64,000 nt of DNA from Lachnospiraceae bacterium (GTDB lineage: Bacteria > Bacillota > Clostridia > Lachnospirales > Lachnospiraceae): contig JALELZ010000026.1 of assembly GCA_022768465.1 (NCBI GenBank), positions 88,329-152,328 on the forward strand. Reading direction: 5' to 3'. The translations under genes were made by a program, and so were the position numbers. Numbering within the stretch: the first letter of the stretch is position 1; each line of letters starts with the position of its first letter. Positions 15,251 through 22,642 of this stretch are shown in pieces. The notes under the pieces are model-generated. The model saw only the letters and a program-made list of their open reading frames with translations. It was not told the origin of the DNA and made no database searches.

Positions 15251-15311
15251 AAAAAAATCACGTAACGTCTAAAGACGAAACGTGATAATTTAGAGAGCGG
15301 GTGATGGGAAT
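15251..15311. repeat. Right attachment site with element-derived tRNA 3' end and terminator
   Basis: Counterpart of 9571-9631 (58 of 61 bases equal). Bases 15293-15311 are both the core and the 3' end of the working tRNA-Gly gene. The part at 15251-15290 forms the tRNA terminator on the minus strand (CACGT...ACGTG stem followed by seven Ts), now supplied by the element. Confidence 0.88.
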
Positions 15312-15366
15312 CGAACCCACGTGTACAGCTTGGAAGGCTGTCATTCTACCATTGAACTACACCCGC
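15296..15366 (-). tRNA. tRNA-Gly, anticodon UCC
   Basis: Minus-strand sequence folds as a 71-nt tRNA: acceptor GCGGGT with ACCCGC, a short D arm, an anticodon loop C-U-U-C-C-A-A giving UCC, and T-loop GGTTCGATTC. No CCA is encoded. The 3' 19 bases are the integration core. A consensus promoter lies just upstream. Confidence 0.96.
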
Positions 15367-15379
15367 AACAGCAAGTCAT

Positions 15380-15408
15380 ATAATACCAATAATGTTTCAG
15401 TTTGTCAA
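15380..15408 (-). promoter_or_regulatory. Promoter of tRNA-Gly
   Basis: On the minus strand TTGACA (15408-15403), exactly 17 bp, then TATTAT (15385-15380), 14 bp before the tRNA 5' end. A near-perfect sigma-A promoter. Confidence 0.88.
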
Positions 15409-15533
15409 CAAAAAATAAAAAAGTTTTTTTGGAGAATTGAAAAAATTTTATGTGTAATAAAAGGGCATCCGTACAAGCGGACTTAACCACTTATTTCGGA
15501 TACCCTGATATAATAGATATTTTTAGAACAAAT

Positions 15534-16082
15534 TTAGTGATTTTGACATACGGAGCCTTGAGGATTAAGCATGACCGAAGCATAGAATATGCCGTCATGC
15601 CATTCAAAGCGTGCTTCTCCGTCATAAAGGCCAGCAATATACCGTATGGATTCCGTGCCTATGCCATTGCCTGAATGCTTGGTAGATATCAGTTCATTGT
15701 CATGCCACATAGGCTTTCTGCTGCAGCTGTTATCTACTGCTATAGTGAGATTAGATGTTCCGTTTTGAATGATAATAACACGAATGAGCGGATCAGAAAC
15801 AGCATCTGCAGAAGCTTTTTCATGTGTACAGGCTTCGACAGCATTTTCAAGCAGATTTCCCAAGAGTACGCAAAGCTCAGTGTCGGGGATAAGAAGCTTA
15901 TCGGGCAGTTTAATGCTTGCGTTGAATTTGATTCCGAGCTTTTCTGAATTATCGGCATAGAAGGAAAGTAAGGCATTAACAGTGGAATTGCTGCTGTAGC
16001 TTCGGTCAATGACATCGGTATGCTTACTGTCATATTCTTCGATATATTGCTTCAATCCATCCAAATCTCCACGGTTTACCAT
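15534..16082 (-). pseudogene. C-terminal fragment of an AgrC-like GHKL sensor kinase
   Basis: The 182 residues contain most of a GHKL ATPase domain: LLGNLLENAVEAC (N box), VDNSC and the SGNGIGTESIRYIAGLYDG (G box). The membrane sensor and the His-containing dimerisation segment that normally precede it are missing; upstream in frame only about 15 codons are open before a stop. No partner regulator or peptide gene is near. I read it as the remnant of a quorum-sensing type kinase, in the decayed zone next to the integrated element. Confidence 0.75.
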
Positions 16083-16324
16083 GTCAAAGATAACGGCACA
16101 GATGGTATCTGATTATTATTATAGTATTATCAGCTTATATTATATCAGTACAAATTTATTGTGAAATGCAGCTTATTATCATTTGATAAGATATTGGATA
16201 AGATATCTTATAGTCGCAATAAAAAAATGAAGCGGCATTCCCAAAGGGGTGCCGCTTGCATACTATTGAAATTCGTAAAAATAATGTAGTAAAAACATCC
16301 GTATTCATTTGAAAAACGCTCAGA

Positions 16325-16501
16325 TTAATGTGTGATCCAGGCGCCGTTTTCATCAAGCGAATATCCATCAGGAGTTATAGTGTCACGATACATTGCACCG
16401 TAGGAAGAATCTGATATTTCAGAAAAATAGTACCATTTTTCATCTATATACTTCCATCCTACAGTCATTGAGCCATTTTCAGGATCAAGATAGTATAGGA
16501 A
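16325..16501 (-). pseudogene. Fragment of a cell-wall-binding repeat protein
   Basis: A minus-strand frame, closed at its upstream side by TAA (16504-16502), reads YYLDPENGSMTVGWKYID, then WYYF and a final SLDENGAWIT before its own stop. The G-W-x-x-x-x-x-x-W-Y-Y-F and YYLDxxxG patterns are those of choline/glucan-binding (CW_binding_1) repeats at the C-termini of surface proteins. No start codon or upstream domain is present, so this is a 3' remnant of about 58 codons. Confidence 0.75.
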
Positions 16502-16532
16502 TTATTAACTTAAGCAGTGTTGCAATATAAAT

Positions 16533-16631
16533 TATACCTCATGGGGTGCAAATTGTATTAAACAAGTTAAAATACACCCGATAGGGTATATCGGAAATGA
16601 CAGCTATCGACATTATACCCCAAAAGGTATA
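16533..16631. promoter_or_regulatory. Three operator palindromes upstream of hipB
   Basis: TATACCTCATGGGGTGCA (16533-16550), TACACCCGATAGGGTATA (16573-16590) and TATACCCCAAAAGGTATA (16614-16631): each is 18 bp with TATACC-type left and GGTATA-type right halves. They are spaced 40 and 41 bp apart, close to four helical turns. The third covers the spacer and -10 of the likely promoter, as expected of an autorepressing HipB. Confidence 0.8.
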
Positions 16632-16635
16632 AAAT
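16607..16635 (+). promoter_or_regulatory. Likely promoter of the hipBST operon
   Basis: TCGACA (16607-16612), a 17-bp spacer and TAAAAT (16630-16635), about 40 bp before the hipB ATG. The third operator overlaps it, so HipB binding would block polymerase. Confidence 0.55.
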
Positions 16636-16676
16636 GGTTGTATTAAGGACAAAATCAAGCAGACAGGGAAAGAAAG

Positions 16677-16880
16677 ATGAATAAAATTGCTGAATTTATA
16701 AAAAAGAACAGACGTGCAGCAGGGCTGACGCAGGAGGAATTTGCTATACGTTCCGGATTAGGCTTAAGATTCGTACGTGAGCTTGAGCAGGGCAAAGAGA
16801 CGGTACGCATGGATAAAGTTAATATAGCTTTAGCTATGTTTGATATGGAGGCAGTACCGGGCAGAAAGGATAGGCAGTAA
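16677..16880 (+). CDS. hipB: HipB-like antitoxin/repressor
   Basis: A 67-residue protein that is almost entirely an XRE helix-turn-helix (IKKNRRAAGLTQEEFAIRSGLGLRFVRELEQGKETVRMDKVNIALAMF), the canonical HipB form. It precedes a split HipA and presumably binds the three upstream palindromes and the toxin complex. GGGAAAGAAAG lies before the ATG. Its stop overlaps the start of hipS (TAATGG), giving translational coupling. Confidence 0.9.
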   Translation: MNKIAEFIKKNRRAAGLTQEEFAIRSGLGLRFVRELEQGKETVRMDKVNIALAMFDMEAVPGRKDRQ

Positions 16881-17212
16881 TGGATGATACATTCAGACAT
16901 GCATATGTGTATGTAAGAGATATGTATGCAGGAATCTTAAGTGAAACAGATGACGGCTATACATTTTCCTATGATGCTGATTATATTCATAAAAATAATG
17001 CGGCGGCTGTTTCACTTACACTTCCGATAAGTAATGAAAAATATAGTTCAAAAATTCTTTTTTCGTTTTTTGACGGCCTTATTCCGGAGGGATGGCTATT
17101 AAATGTTATTAGCCGTAACTGGAAGATAGACAGAAACGATCGTTTTGGACTATTGCTGAAAGCGTGCAAGGATCCTATAGGAAATGTATCGATTACGGAG
17201 ACAAGGGTATGA
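16880..17212 (+). CDS. hipS: HipS-like protein (separate HipA N-subdomain 1)
   Basis: The 110 residues correspond to the N-terminal subdomain of HipA kinases: YVRDMYAGILSETDDGYTFSYD, VSLTLPISNEKYSS and the conserved FFDGLIPEGWLLNVI, then GLLLKACKDPIGNVSI. In classical HipA this region is fused to the kinase; here it ends at a stop codon overlapping the start of the kinase gene (GTATGA). In E. coli O127 HipBST the separate HipS is the antitoxin of HipT, so the same job is inferred. Confidence 0.85.
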   Translation: MDDTFRHAYVYVRDMYAGILSETDDGYTFSYDADYIHKNNAAAVSLTLPISNEKYSSKILFSFFDGLIPEGWLLNVISRNWKIDRNDRFGLLLKACKDPIGNVSITETRV

Positions 17213-18159
17213 ACTGTTTATGCTGCGGAAAACCACTTCATGAAAATGATAATAACGGATGGCATAAAAAATGTATAAAGAGCTTTTTCGGAACAAGCCT
17301 TTTGCCGGAAATAAGGCTTGACGATGATACTCTGGAACAGATAGCAAAGGAAAATACTGATAACGGATATACCGTTACCGGAGTGCAGAAAAAGCTGTCT
17401 CTGCATCTTCTTTCTGATGGGAATAATCCGAGATTGACTTTGGTGAATTATCCGAATGGGTATATATTAAAGCCTCAGGTTGAAGAATTTGAAGCATTGC
17501 CGGAAGCAGAACAGCTTATTATGTGTATGGCAGATGCTGCCGGAATTGCGACGGTGCCGCATGCATTGATCAGAGAGAATGATCGGTTTGCATATATTAC
17601 TAAACGAATCGATCGCATTATAGAAAAAGATACAATCAGGAAAATAGCAATGGAGGATTTCTGTCAGCTTGATCTTAGACTTACGCAGGACAAATATCGT
17701 GGGTCATATGAACGATGTGCGAAGGTGATTGAGCGCTATTCCATGCATAGCGGACTTGATATAAGCGAATTATTCATACGTTTGGTATTTTCTTTTATTG
17801 TCGGAAATTCTGATATGCATTTAAAGAACTTTTCTTTAATAGAGGCTATGGAGGGAAGTTCGCAATATTGTTTATCTCAGGCATATGACCTGCTTCCTGT
17901 AAATATTATAATGCCGGAAGATAAGGAAGAGTTTGCGCTTACGATGAATGGGAAAAAGCAAAACGTTCGAAAAAAAGACTTTCTCGTATTTGCAGACACT
18001 TGCGGGATTACGAAAAATGCTGCAGAGAAAATGATTGCAAAAATTGTACGCATGAAACCGATTTTTGTGCAAATGTGTATTGATTCTTATCTTCCTCAAT
18101 ACATGAAAGAGCAGTTGAATGAGCTGATTGAAAAACGCTGCAGTGTGTTCACCGGCTGA
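17209..18159 (+). CDS. hipT: HipT-like Ser/Thr kinase toxin with N-terminal CxxC...HxxC
   Basis: A 316-residue HipA-fold kinase without subdomain 1. The start at 17209 overlaps the hipS stop. Kinase marks are the Gly-loop YTVTGVQKKLSL (residues 54-65), the catalytic NSDMHLKN (D202, N207) and metal-binding AYDLLP (D227). Residues 3-22 carry C3-x2-C6-x12-H19-x2-C22, a likely zinc-binding knuckle absent from E. coli HipT. The autophosphorylation motif, S-I-S in E. coli HipT (positions 57 and 59), is here T55-V-T57. Expected target is an aminoacyl-tRNA synthetase or similar; which one cannot be told. A hairpin follows at 18191. Confidence 0.85.
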   Translation: MNCLCCGKPLHENDNNGWHKKCIKSFFGTSLLPEIRLDDDTLEQIAKENTDNGYTVTGVQKKLSLHLLSDGNNPRLTLVNYPNGYILKPQVEEFEALPEAEQLIMCMADAAGIATVPHALIRENDRFAYITKRIDRIIEKDTIRKIAMEDFCQLDLRLTQDKYRGSYERCAKVIERYSMHSGLDISELFIRLVFSFIVGNSDMHLKNFSLIEAMEGSSQYCLSQAYDLLPVNIIMPEDKEEFALTMNGKKQNVRKKDFLVFADTCGITKNAAEKMIAKIVRMKPIFVQMCIDSYLPQYMKEQLNELIEKRCSVFTG

Positions 18160-18190
18160 TTTATTAATTGTTTAATAATAAAGGTATACG

Positions 18191-18217
18191 ACGGCACTCT
18201 GCAAGGAGTGCCGTTTG
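18191..18217 (+). terminator. Terminator after hipT
   Basis: ACGGCACTC (18191-18199) pairs with GAGTGCCGT (18206-18214), a perfect 9-bp stem followed by only TTT. Weak T tract but well placed, 30 bp after the hipT stop. Confidence 0.6.
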
Positions 18218-18226
18218 CAGTCAAAA

Positions 18227-18824
18227 TTATTCATATTCCTCAGTGTCAAAGATAACTATGGATTCAAGCAGCTTTCTGGCATATTCATCCTTGGTTTCAC
18301 TGATACGCTCTACAGGAAGATGCTCTGTTACACGGCCCTGATACAGGAACAGCACATCGTCACAAAGATAGGTAATAGAAGTCAGATCATGCGTAATAAA
18401 GATATAGGTCAAGCTAAGCTGTTCCTTAAGTTCTTTTAAAAGATCCATGACCTGTACCTGTGTATGAGCATCCAGCGAGGAAATTGCTTCATCAAGCAAA
18501 ATAATCTCCGGCTTGCATGCAACAGCACGGGCAATGCAGACACGCTGCAGCTGTCCGCCGGATAGCTCATGAGGGAATCGGTCTGCAAAATCAGCAGAAA
18601 GCCCAACCAGTTCCAGTAAACGGAGTGTCTCTGCTTTACGATCCAGGCTTCAGCAGTCCGCAAAGAACTCGTCCCATTGTAGATTTACCGGATCCGCTCT
18701 CCCCCAGGATGCCTATACATTCACCGGGAGCAACTTTAAAGGATACACCGCGCACAAGTTCGATTTCCTTGTGATTGCTCTTCAAGGAGACATAAAGATC
18801 ATTCAATTCAAATACAGTGGTCAT
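18227..18824 (-). pseudogene. Deleted ABC transporter ATPase (Opp/Nik F type)
   Basis: The minus strand starts with a normal ATPase N-terminus (about 62 codons ending with Walker A GESGSGKSTMGRVLCGLL) and then hits TAA. One base out of frame the sequence resumes with the late signature region (FPHELSGGQLQRVCIARA, LLDEAISSLDA Walker B, FITHDL) to the end. Roughly 70 residues including the Q-loop are missing, so it cannot be a working ATPase. It abuts the LysR-permease chimera, part of the same eroded peptide/nickel importer. Confidence 0.85.
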
Positions 18825-19657
18825 TTCAGGGCCTCCTTCGGATCAAGCACATCGCGCAGTGCATCACCCATCAGGTTGAATACACAAACGAGCACAACAA
18901 TAGCAATACCCGGAGCAATCATTTGTACCGGATTAGATGTCATGACATTTTTTGCCTCATTTAGCACTGCTCCCCATTCCGGAGTAGGAGCCTGCACTCC
19001 AAGTCCGAGAAAAGACAATGTGGAAATATTTATGATTGCCCATCCCACATCCAATGAGGCCAGAACTACTAAATCTGAAGTGATGGAAGGCAGCAGATGT
19101 CTGAATAGAATAAAGCGCTCAGGCATTCCGACGCAGCGTGAAAATTGAACGAAATTACGGTCACGGTACTGCATGACACCGGTTCTGATCATACGTGCAT
19201 ACCATGCCCACTTAATAAAGACATTTGCAATATATACAACACCGAGTTCAGACTGTCCGCGGGCCACCCAGTTGCTGATCTCTTCCACACTGCCTTCCTG
19301 ATGCTCAACAACATACTCATTGCCCCAGTATTGATAAAAATCCACCAGAAAGCTTGTGATCATATTACTTGGGTATGTTGCCAGAGTAAATTTTTTACCG
19401 CTGTGATGTGTAGCCATAGAGTTGATGAGAGAAGTGTGTTTGGGTATAAGCTTTGCATAGTCACGCACCGTCTCTCCAAATGGCGTGATCCTAAGGCCTC
19501 GGCTGCTTCGTTCAACCAGCTTTTGTCCAAGTTCCTTTTCCAGAGAAGAAATTATTTCACTGACATTAGGCTGTAAGGTATAAAGGCACTCAGCTGCCTG
19601 ACTGAAGCTGCCTTTTTTACACACAATGGTGAAATATTCCAACTGTTTAAGTTCCAT
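18821..19657 (-). pseudogene. LysR regulator-ABC permease chimera
   Basis: One open frame of about 278 codons joins two unrelated halves. Residues 1-about 60 are a LysR winged helix (MELKQLEYFTIVCKKGSFSQAAE) and residues to about 150 the start of its effector domain (ending SELGVVYIA). From there on it is the second half of a NikC/DppC permease (KWAWYARMIRTGVMQYRD, the EAA-type GMPERFILFRHLLPSI loop, SFLGLGVQAPTPEWG, GDALRDVLDP). A single in-frame deletion between a lysR gene and its nearby transporter operon explains it. The product is unlikely to be functional. An upstream ATG (19684) is also in frame. Confidence 0.85.
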
Positions 19658-19797
19658 GTTTGTAATAGTCTCCCGAATCTGCAAAACTGCATCCTGTTAG
19701 TTTAAGCTAACTAAGTATAACTTTTTTAAATCAGATGTGCAAGATTACGGTCATTTTTCCTTTATATGTGCAAGGCTATGGTTTTATTACGCTTTAC

Positions 19798-19831
19798 AAA
19801 AAAACGGAGAGCCTGTCTAAAAAGCTCTCCG
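19798..19831 (-). terminator. Terminator after cysE
   Basis: CGGAGAGC (19831-19824 on the minus strand) pairs with GCTCTCCG (19812-19805) and is followed by seven Ts. A strong rho-independent terminator for the serine acetyltransferase gene. Confidence 0.88.
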
Positions 19832-19876
19832 ATCCTTTACTATCTGCTGTTTTGGTTCATATTCTATTAACTGAAA

Positions 19877-20767
19877 TTATTTTGCCTCATTAGAGTTGGT
19901 GACCTGTGTGCCCTCAGTTACACGGACGGTTACGGTTTCACCGGCAGGAAGAGAATGAGTAAGCCATACGCTTCCGCCTATAACGCAGTGATCTCCGATG
20001 TGGGTATTGCCGCCGAGTATAGTTGCTCCGGCATAGACTACAACATAGTTTCCGATATCAGGATGACGTTTGATGCCCTTAACTAAGGATCCGTCATCAT
20101 TTGCCTCAAAGCTCTTTGCTCCAAGAGTGACATGCTGATAAAGCTTGACATGCTCGCCAATAGTGGTGGTCTCTCCGACAACGACACCGGTTCCGTGGTC
20201 GATAAAGAAGTATTTACCTATAGTCGCACCCGGATGTATATCAATACCGGTCATAGCATGAGCATACTCAGTCATGATACGAGGCAGGATCGGTATCTTC
20301 ATTTCATAGAGCTCATGAGCAATACGATAAATGCATATAGCCTTAAAACCAGGGTATGTGAGAATGATTTCATCAGGACTTATTGCTGCAGGATCTCCCT
20401 CGTATGCAGCCTGAACGTCTGTATTGAGATATTCGAGAACCTTCGGAAGTCTGCGGATAAGCTCGTCAGCCTTAAAATCTGCACAGTTCTGATCATTCAC
20501 AACAAAACGAAGAGCTCTTGAAAGTGCATCATAGCAGCGCATGAGCTCCCATGAACGCTTTTCTGTAGGGTCAAAGCGATCTCTGGACTTACCGAAATGA
20601 TAAGGGAAAAGAGCTACAAAAAGATGCTTGATAGCTTCCTCTGCGGCCTCTTCCATGCCAATATATCTTGAGTCGAAATTTGAGCTGCAGGTGCCCTGAA
20701 GAGATACTGCCACCTCACCGATCGTCTGCATAAGCTTTACTGCATCACGAGTGTTTTCATTCGCCAT
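19877..20767 (-). CDS. cysE: Serine O-acetyltransferase
   Basis: Makes O-acetylserine from serine and acetyl-CoA, the entry to cysteine synthesis. The N-terminal about 150 residues are the helical domain of the longer EpsC/SatA type; then comes the left-handed hexapeptide-repeat acyltransferase (HPGATIGKYFFIDHGTGVVVGETTTIGEHVKLYQHVTLGA) with the catalytic Asp-His pair in FIDHGTG, ending in repeats around DIGNYVVVYAGATILGG. Length of 296 fits this subfamily. Single gene with its own terminator. Confidence 0.92.
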   Translation of the reverse strand: MANENTRDAVKLMQTIGEVAVSLQGTCSSNFDSRYIGMEEAAEEAIKHLFVALFPYHFGKSRDRFDPTEKRSWELMRCYDALSRALRFVVNDQNCADFKADELIRRLPKVLEYLNTDVQAAYEGDPAAISPDEIILTYPGFKAICIYRIAHELYEMKIPILPRIMTEYAHAMTGIDIHPGATIGKYFFIDHGTGVVVGETTTIGEHVKLYQHVTLGAKSFEANDDGSLVKGIKRHPDIGNYVVVYAGATILGGNTHIGDHCVIGGSVWLTHSLPAGETVTVRVTEGTQVTNSNEAK

Positions 20768-21004
20768 TATTATAAACCTCTTAAAACCAATTAAAATGAT
20801 ATGCTTTAAAAATCAGTTTATATATAGGATGTGTAAATGTCAAATGATTCCTGAAATATTCTTTGGCTTATTCCTGCATCGGTCATTATTTTGGTCTTTT
20901 AATGCTGTCTGTAATGCGCGGTATCCGATAATAAGGTTCTTTTTATATAGAGTGTATGCTAAAATCTATGAATTAATATAAAATGAAAGAAGTCGATTAA
21001 TCTT

Positions 21005-22369
21005 ATGAATTATATAAATGAAAATGAACCAAAGGATCCTCCGAGATCACGAAGAAAAAAGGAAGGCGGCAAAGCTAATATTATTACGGTCATAATTGCG
21101 GCCGCAGTGCTGATAGGAGTTATGGCCGGTGCAGGAATTTATCTGAATAAATCAAAAGGAAAATTCAGTGCTGATGATAAGGCAGCAGCTTCATTTGGGC
21201 ATACGGAAGTGAAAGCAGAAACGGATGCGGAGACAGAGACAAAAACCGAAGCTGACCTATCGGAGGAATACTTTGATATTAAGGTCGAAAACCCTGATAT
21301 TAATGCAGCTGATATAGAAAAAGCAGAGAGGGAACAAAAGCTTTCAGAGCTTACCAGGGCGGGCTTTATTCCAATCGAGCAGAGCAACAGGGATGAAATA
21401 ACCATGAGCTTTGCAGGAGACATTCTTTTTGACGAGCACTATGCAATAATGTCATCAATGCTTGGCCGTTCAAAAGGCGCTCCCGACATCACCACAGCCT
21501 TTGATACAGCAATGCTCTCATACATGAGGAATGCAGACATTTTCATAGTAAACAATGAATTTCCTTATTCTGACAGAGGTGAACCGAGACCGAATAAGAA
21601 GTTCACCTTCAGAGCAAAGCCGCAGTACGCAACACTTCTTAAGGATATGGGAGCAGATGGAGTAACGCTTGCCAATAATCATGTAAATGATTACGGCACA
21701 GAGGCTATGCTTGATACCTTTACAACTCTTGAAACGGTAAATATGCCGTATGCAGGTGCCGGAAGGAATCTTGATGAGGCCGCAAAGCCGATTTATTACA
21801 CGAACGGGAATGTTAAGATTGCAGTCATAGCGGCAACGCAGATAGAGCGAATGTCAAATCCTGATACCGTAGGTGCGACTGACACGACACCGGGAGTTCT
21901 TCGAAGTGTATCAGACAGTGAGCTTAACAGACTTTTGGATGCGGTCAAAAAAGCAAAGGCGGAGGGCTGTTTTGTGGCAGTCTGCATTCATTGGGGTACG
22001 GAAGGCTCTGAAAATGTAGATGACTGGCAGCTAAGGCAGGGAAAAGAAATCGCGGATGCCGGAGCAGATCTTATAGTCGGCAATCACCCGCATGTTCTCG
22101 AGAGGCTTGATTATATAGGGGATACGCCGATTATATACAGTCTTGGAAATTACCTTTTCAACTCCAAAACACATGACACCTGCTTATATTCGGTAACACT
22201 TTCGGCAGAGGATGCAGCGCTTAAGGAAATAAGATTTATACCTGCGATACAGTCTGGCTGCAGGACATTTGCGGCTGAAGGAAGTGAAAAGGAGCGCATT
22301 CTTTCATATATGAGAAATCTGTCGCCTGCGGTCAACATTGACAGTGACGGTATCATTTCGAAAAAATGA
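21005..22369 (+). CDS. Membrane-anchored CapA-like metallophosphatase-fold protein
   Basis: After a basic cytoplasmic start (about residues 1-24) a single membrane helix (25-47, ITVIIAAAVLIGVMAGAGIYL) anchors the protein, and an acidic Glu/Thr linker (about 60-110) leads to a CapA/PGA_cap domain outside. Its metal-site motifs are visible: MSFAGDILFDEHY, NNEFPYSDRG, ANNHVNDYG, CIHWGTEG and GNHPHVLE. The family includes the poly-gamma-glutamate synthesis factor CapA/PgsA and many stand-alone homologues of unknown substrate. No capBC genes are nearby, so capsule synthesis is not implied. Confidence 0.88.
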   Translation: MNYINENEPKDPPRSRRKKEGGKANIITVIIAAAVLIGVMAGAGIYLNKSKGKFSADDKAAASFGHTEVKAETDAETETKTEADLSEEYFDIKVENPDINAADIEKAEREQKLSELTRAGFIPIEQSNRDEITMSFAGDILFDEHYAIMSSMLGRSKGAPDITTAFDTAMLSYMRNADIFIVNNEFPYSDRGEPRPNKKFTFRAKPQYATLLKDMGADGVTLANNHVNDYGTEAMLDTFTTLETVNMPYAGAGRNLDEAAKPIYYTNGNVKIAVIAATQIERMSNPDTVGATDTTPGVLRSVSDSELNRLLDAVKKAKAEGCFVAVCIHWGTEGSENVDDWQLRQGKEIADAGADLIVGNHPHVLERLDYIGDTPIIYSLGNYLFNSKTHDTCLYSVTLSAEDAALKEIRFIPAIQSGCRTFAAEGSEKERILSYMRNLSPAVNIDSDGIISKK

Positions 22370-22642
22370 AAAAGGCAGACAATGAATGAAATATATAATA
22401 AAGGATAATGAAGGAAAGAGAAAGGTAATAAAGAAAAAGGATTCATTCAGTTATTTTAATAATATATCTATAAAAATATAAGCTGATTGTTATTGAATTA
22501 AAAAGAGAATTGTCATATAAATGTATACAATAATACAATGCAGTACGGCAAAGTGCTAAACGATTGACAAGGATAAAATAAACCTGTTTCAAGCTGCATT
22601 GAAGGTATTATTTATGGCAGCCTTTATTCAGGGAGTAATACT
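22370..22642 (+). other. Intergenic region before the glycosyltransferase
   Basis: About 270 bp of AT-rich sequence without a gene. TTGACA-like ATTGACAAGG at 22563-22572 followed by weak AT-rich hexamers is a possible promoter but no convincing -10 at the right distance was found. Nothing else seen. Confidence 0.4.

Larger units (their letters stand above)
9613..15311. mobile_element. Integrative element of about 5.7 kb in tRNA-Gly(UCC)
   Basis: Bounded by direct copies of a 19-bp tRNA 3'-end core (9613-9631 and 15293-15311) and containing a tyrosine integrase read toward the right end, an excisionase-like protein, an XRE repressor read divergently from the other early genes, replication-type small genes, repeats and regulatory RNAs. 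Clusters of the 11-bp motif TTTGACTGTCA lie just inside both ends, as integrase arm sites do. No relaxase, capsid or conjugation gene is readable, so it is a small non-autonomous or mobilisable/satellite-like element. The tRNA gene is restored at the right end. Confidence 0.92.

Noticed and set aside
15534..16082. Functional histidine kinase
   Set aside because: The sensor and phospho-acceptor His segment are missing and a stop lies about 15 codons upstream of the first Met.
21005..22369. Capsule (poly-gamma-glutamate) synthesis operon
   Set aside because: Only the CapA-like protein is present; capB, capC and related genes are not in the window, so no capsule claim is made.
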